DNA from: Salinarimonas soli
Lineage (GTDB): Bacteria > Pseudomonadota > Alphaproteobacteria > Rhizobiales > Beijerinckiaceae
Reading direction: 5' to 3'
DNA length: 64,000 nucleotides
Assembly (NCBI RefSeq): GCF_008386575.1
Contig: NZ_VUOA01000007.1
Coordinates: forward strand, 1 to 64,000
In this document: in pieces, positions 63,897 through 64,000 of the stretch
Layout: the number at the start of each line of letters is the position of its first letter
Position numbering within the stretch: position 1 is the first letter of the stretch
Translations under genes and position numbers: made by a program
The notes under the pieces: generated by a model
Databases searched by the model: none
What the model saw: the letters and a program-made list of their open reading frames with translations, nothing else
What the model was told of the DNA's origin: nothing

Positions 63897-64000
63897 ATGC
63901 CCAAGGCCTACGTCATCGCCCGCGTCACCGTCACCGACCCGGAGAAATACGCCGAGTACGTCAAGGACGCCTCCGCCGCGATCCGGCAATATGGCGGGCG
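63897..64000 (+). CDS. DUF1330 domain-containing protein (partial, cut by window edge)
   Basis: 34 complete codons to the window edge. The start MPKAYVIARVTVTDPEKYAE matches DUF1330, small ferredoxin-like-fold proteins. The ATG at 63897 has a perfect AAGGAGG seven bases upstream and lies 11 nt after the pyrF stop, so the two are probably co-transcribed. Confidence 0.8.
   Translation, partial: MPKAYVIARVTVTDPEKYAEYVKDASAAIRQYGG

Overview
The window is very G+C-rich (about 70% in coding stretches I counted by hand). It reads as chromosome from an alphaproteobacterium of the order Hyphomicrobiales. Supporting markers are rpoZ followed by a single bifunctional rsh gene, the DUF2865 and TIGR02186 families, a PodJ-like Sel1-repeat polarity protein, an OlsB-type ornithine-lipid acyltransferase, and a ligase-associated DNA-damage-response gene set. 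High-G+C families such as Methylobacteriaceae or Salinarimonadaceae are plausible, but genus cannot be fixed from this sequence alone. There is no rRNA, CRISPR array, prophage or complete insertion sequence.

Layout. 0.4-3.2 kb: rpoZ and rsh (stringent response). 3.3-6.9 kb: a polysaccharide island with an O-antigen-ligase-like protein and two family-4 glycosyltransferases. 7-11.3 kb: envelope proteins, tRNA-Pro(GGG), a DsbA-fold isomerase, a thioesterase and a DinB protein. 11.5-18.3 kb: a leftward fatty-acid beta-oxidation operon (acyl-CoA dehydrogenase, a 73-residue coiled-coil protein, thiolase, FadB-like enzyme), with a MerR regulator upstream and a dyad in the promoter region. 18.7-24.7 kb: PodJ-like protein, TauE exporter, TIGR02186 and DUF3429 membrane proteins. 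24.7-33 kb: the DNA-damage module, with PdeM phosphoesterase, Lhr-type helicase and a methyltransferase leftward, and an MBL exonuclease, ATP-dependent DNA ligase and YjbQ rightward. 33-45 kb: mixed transport, regulation and housekeeping genes (MocR regulator with divergent exporter, MHS symporter, NarL-type regulator, UppP, GST, QueG). 45-51 kb: lytic transglycosylase, UbiA prenyltransferase, an HtrA-like protein without a catalytic triad, exporter, nitroreductase. 51-56 kb: an Fe(III)- or phosphonate-type ABC importer ending in a metallo-hydrolase. 56-64 kb: OlsB-like acyltransferase, hybrid histidine kinase, histone-H1-like protein, an A+T-rich caspase/CHAT-like gene, the YifB/ComM ATPase, pyrF, and the start of a DUF1330 gene.

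Two families of interspersed repeats shape the intergenic DNA. Family A is a composite element of about 150-280 bp, bounded by inverted G/C-rich arms, with at least three core subtypes. Family B is about 120-150 bp. One family A element lies in frame inside the DNA ligase gene and adds about 78 residues. A family B copy is nested in a family A pair between the two divergent halves of the DNA-repair module.

The best candidate for something undescribed is the stand-alone gene at 60136-60843. It is far more A+T-rich than its neighbours and carries a His-Gly and Ser-Cys-x-x-Gly pair typical of clan CD (caspase/CHAT) peptidases. It has no recognisable partner and is probably horizontally acquired, with a possible defence or cell-death role that remains unproven.
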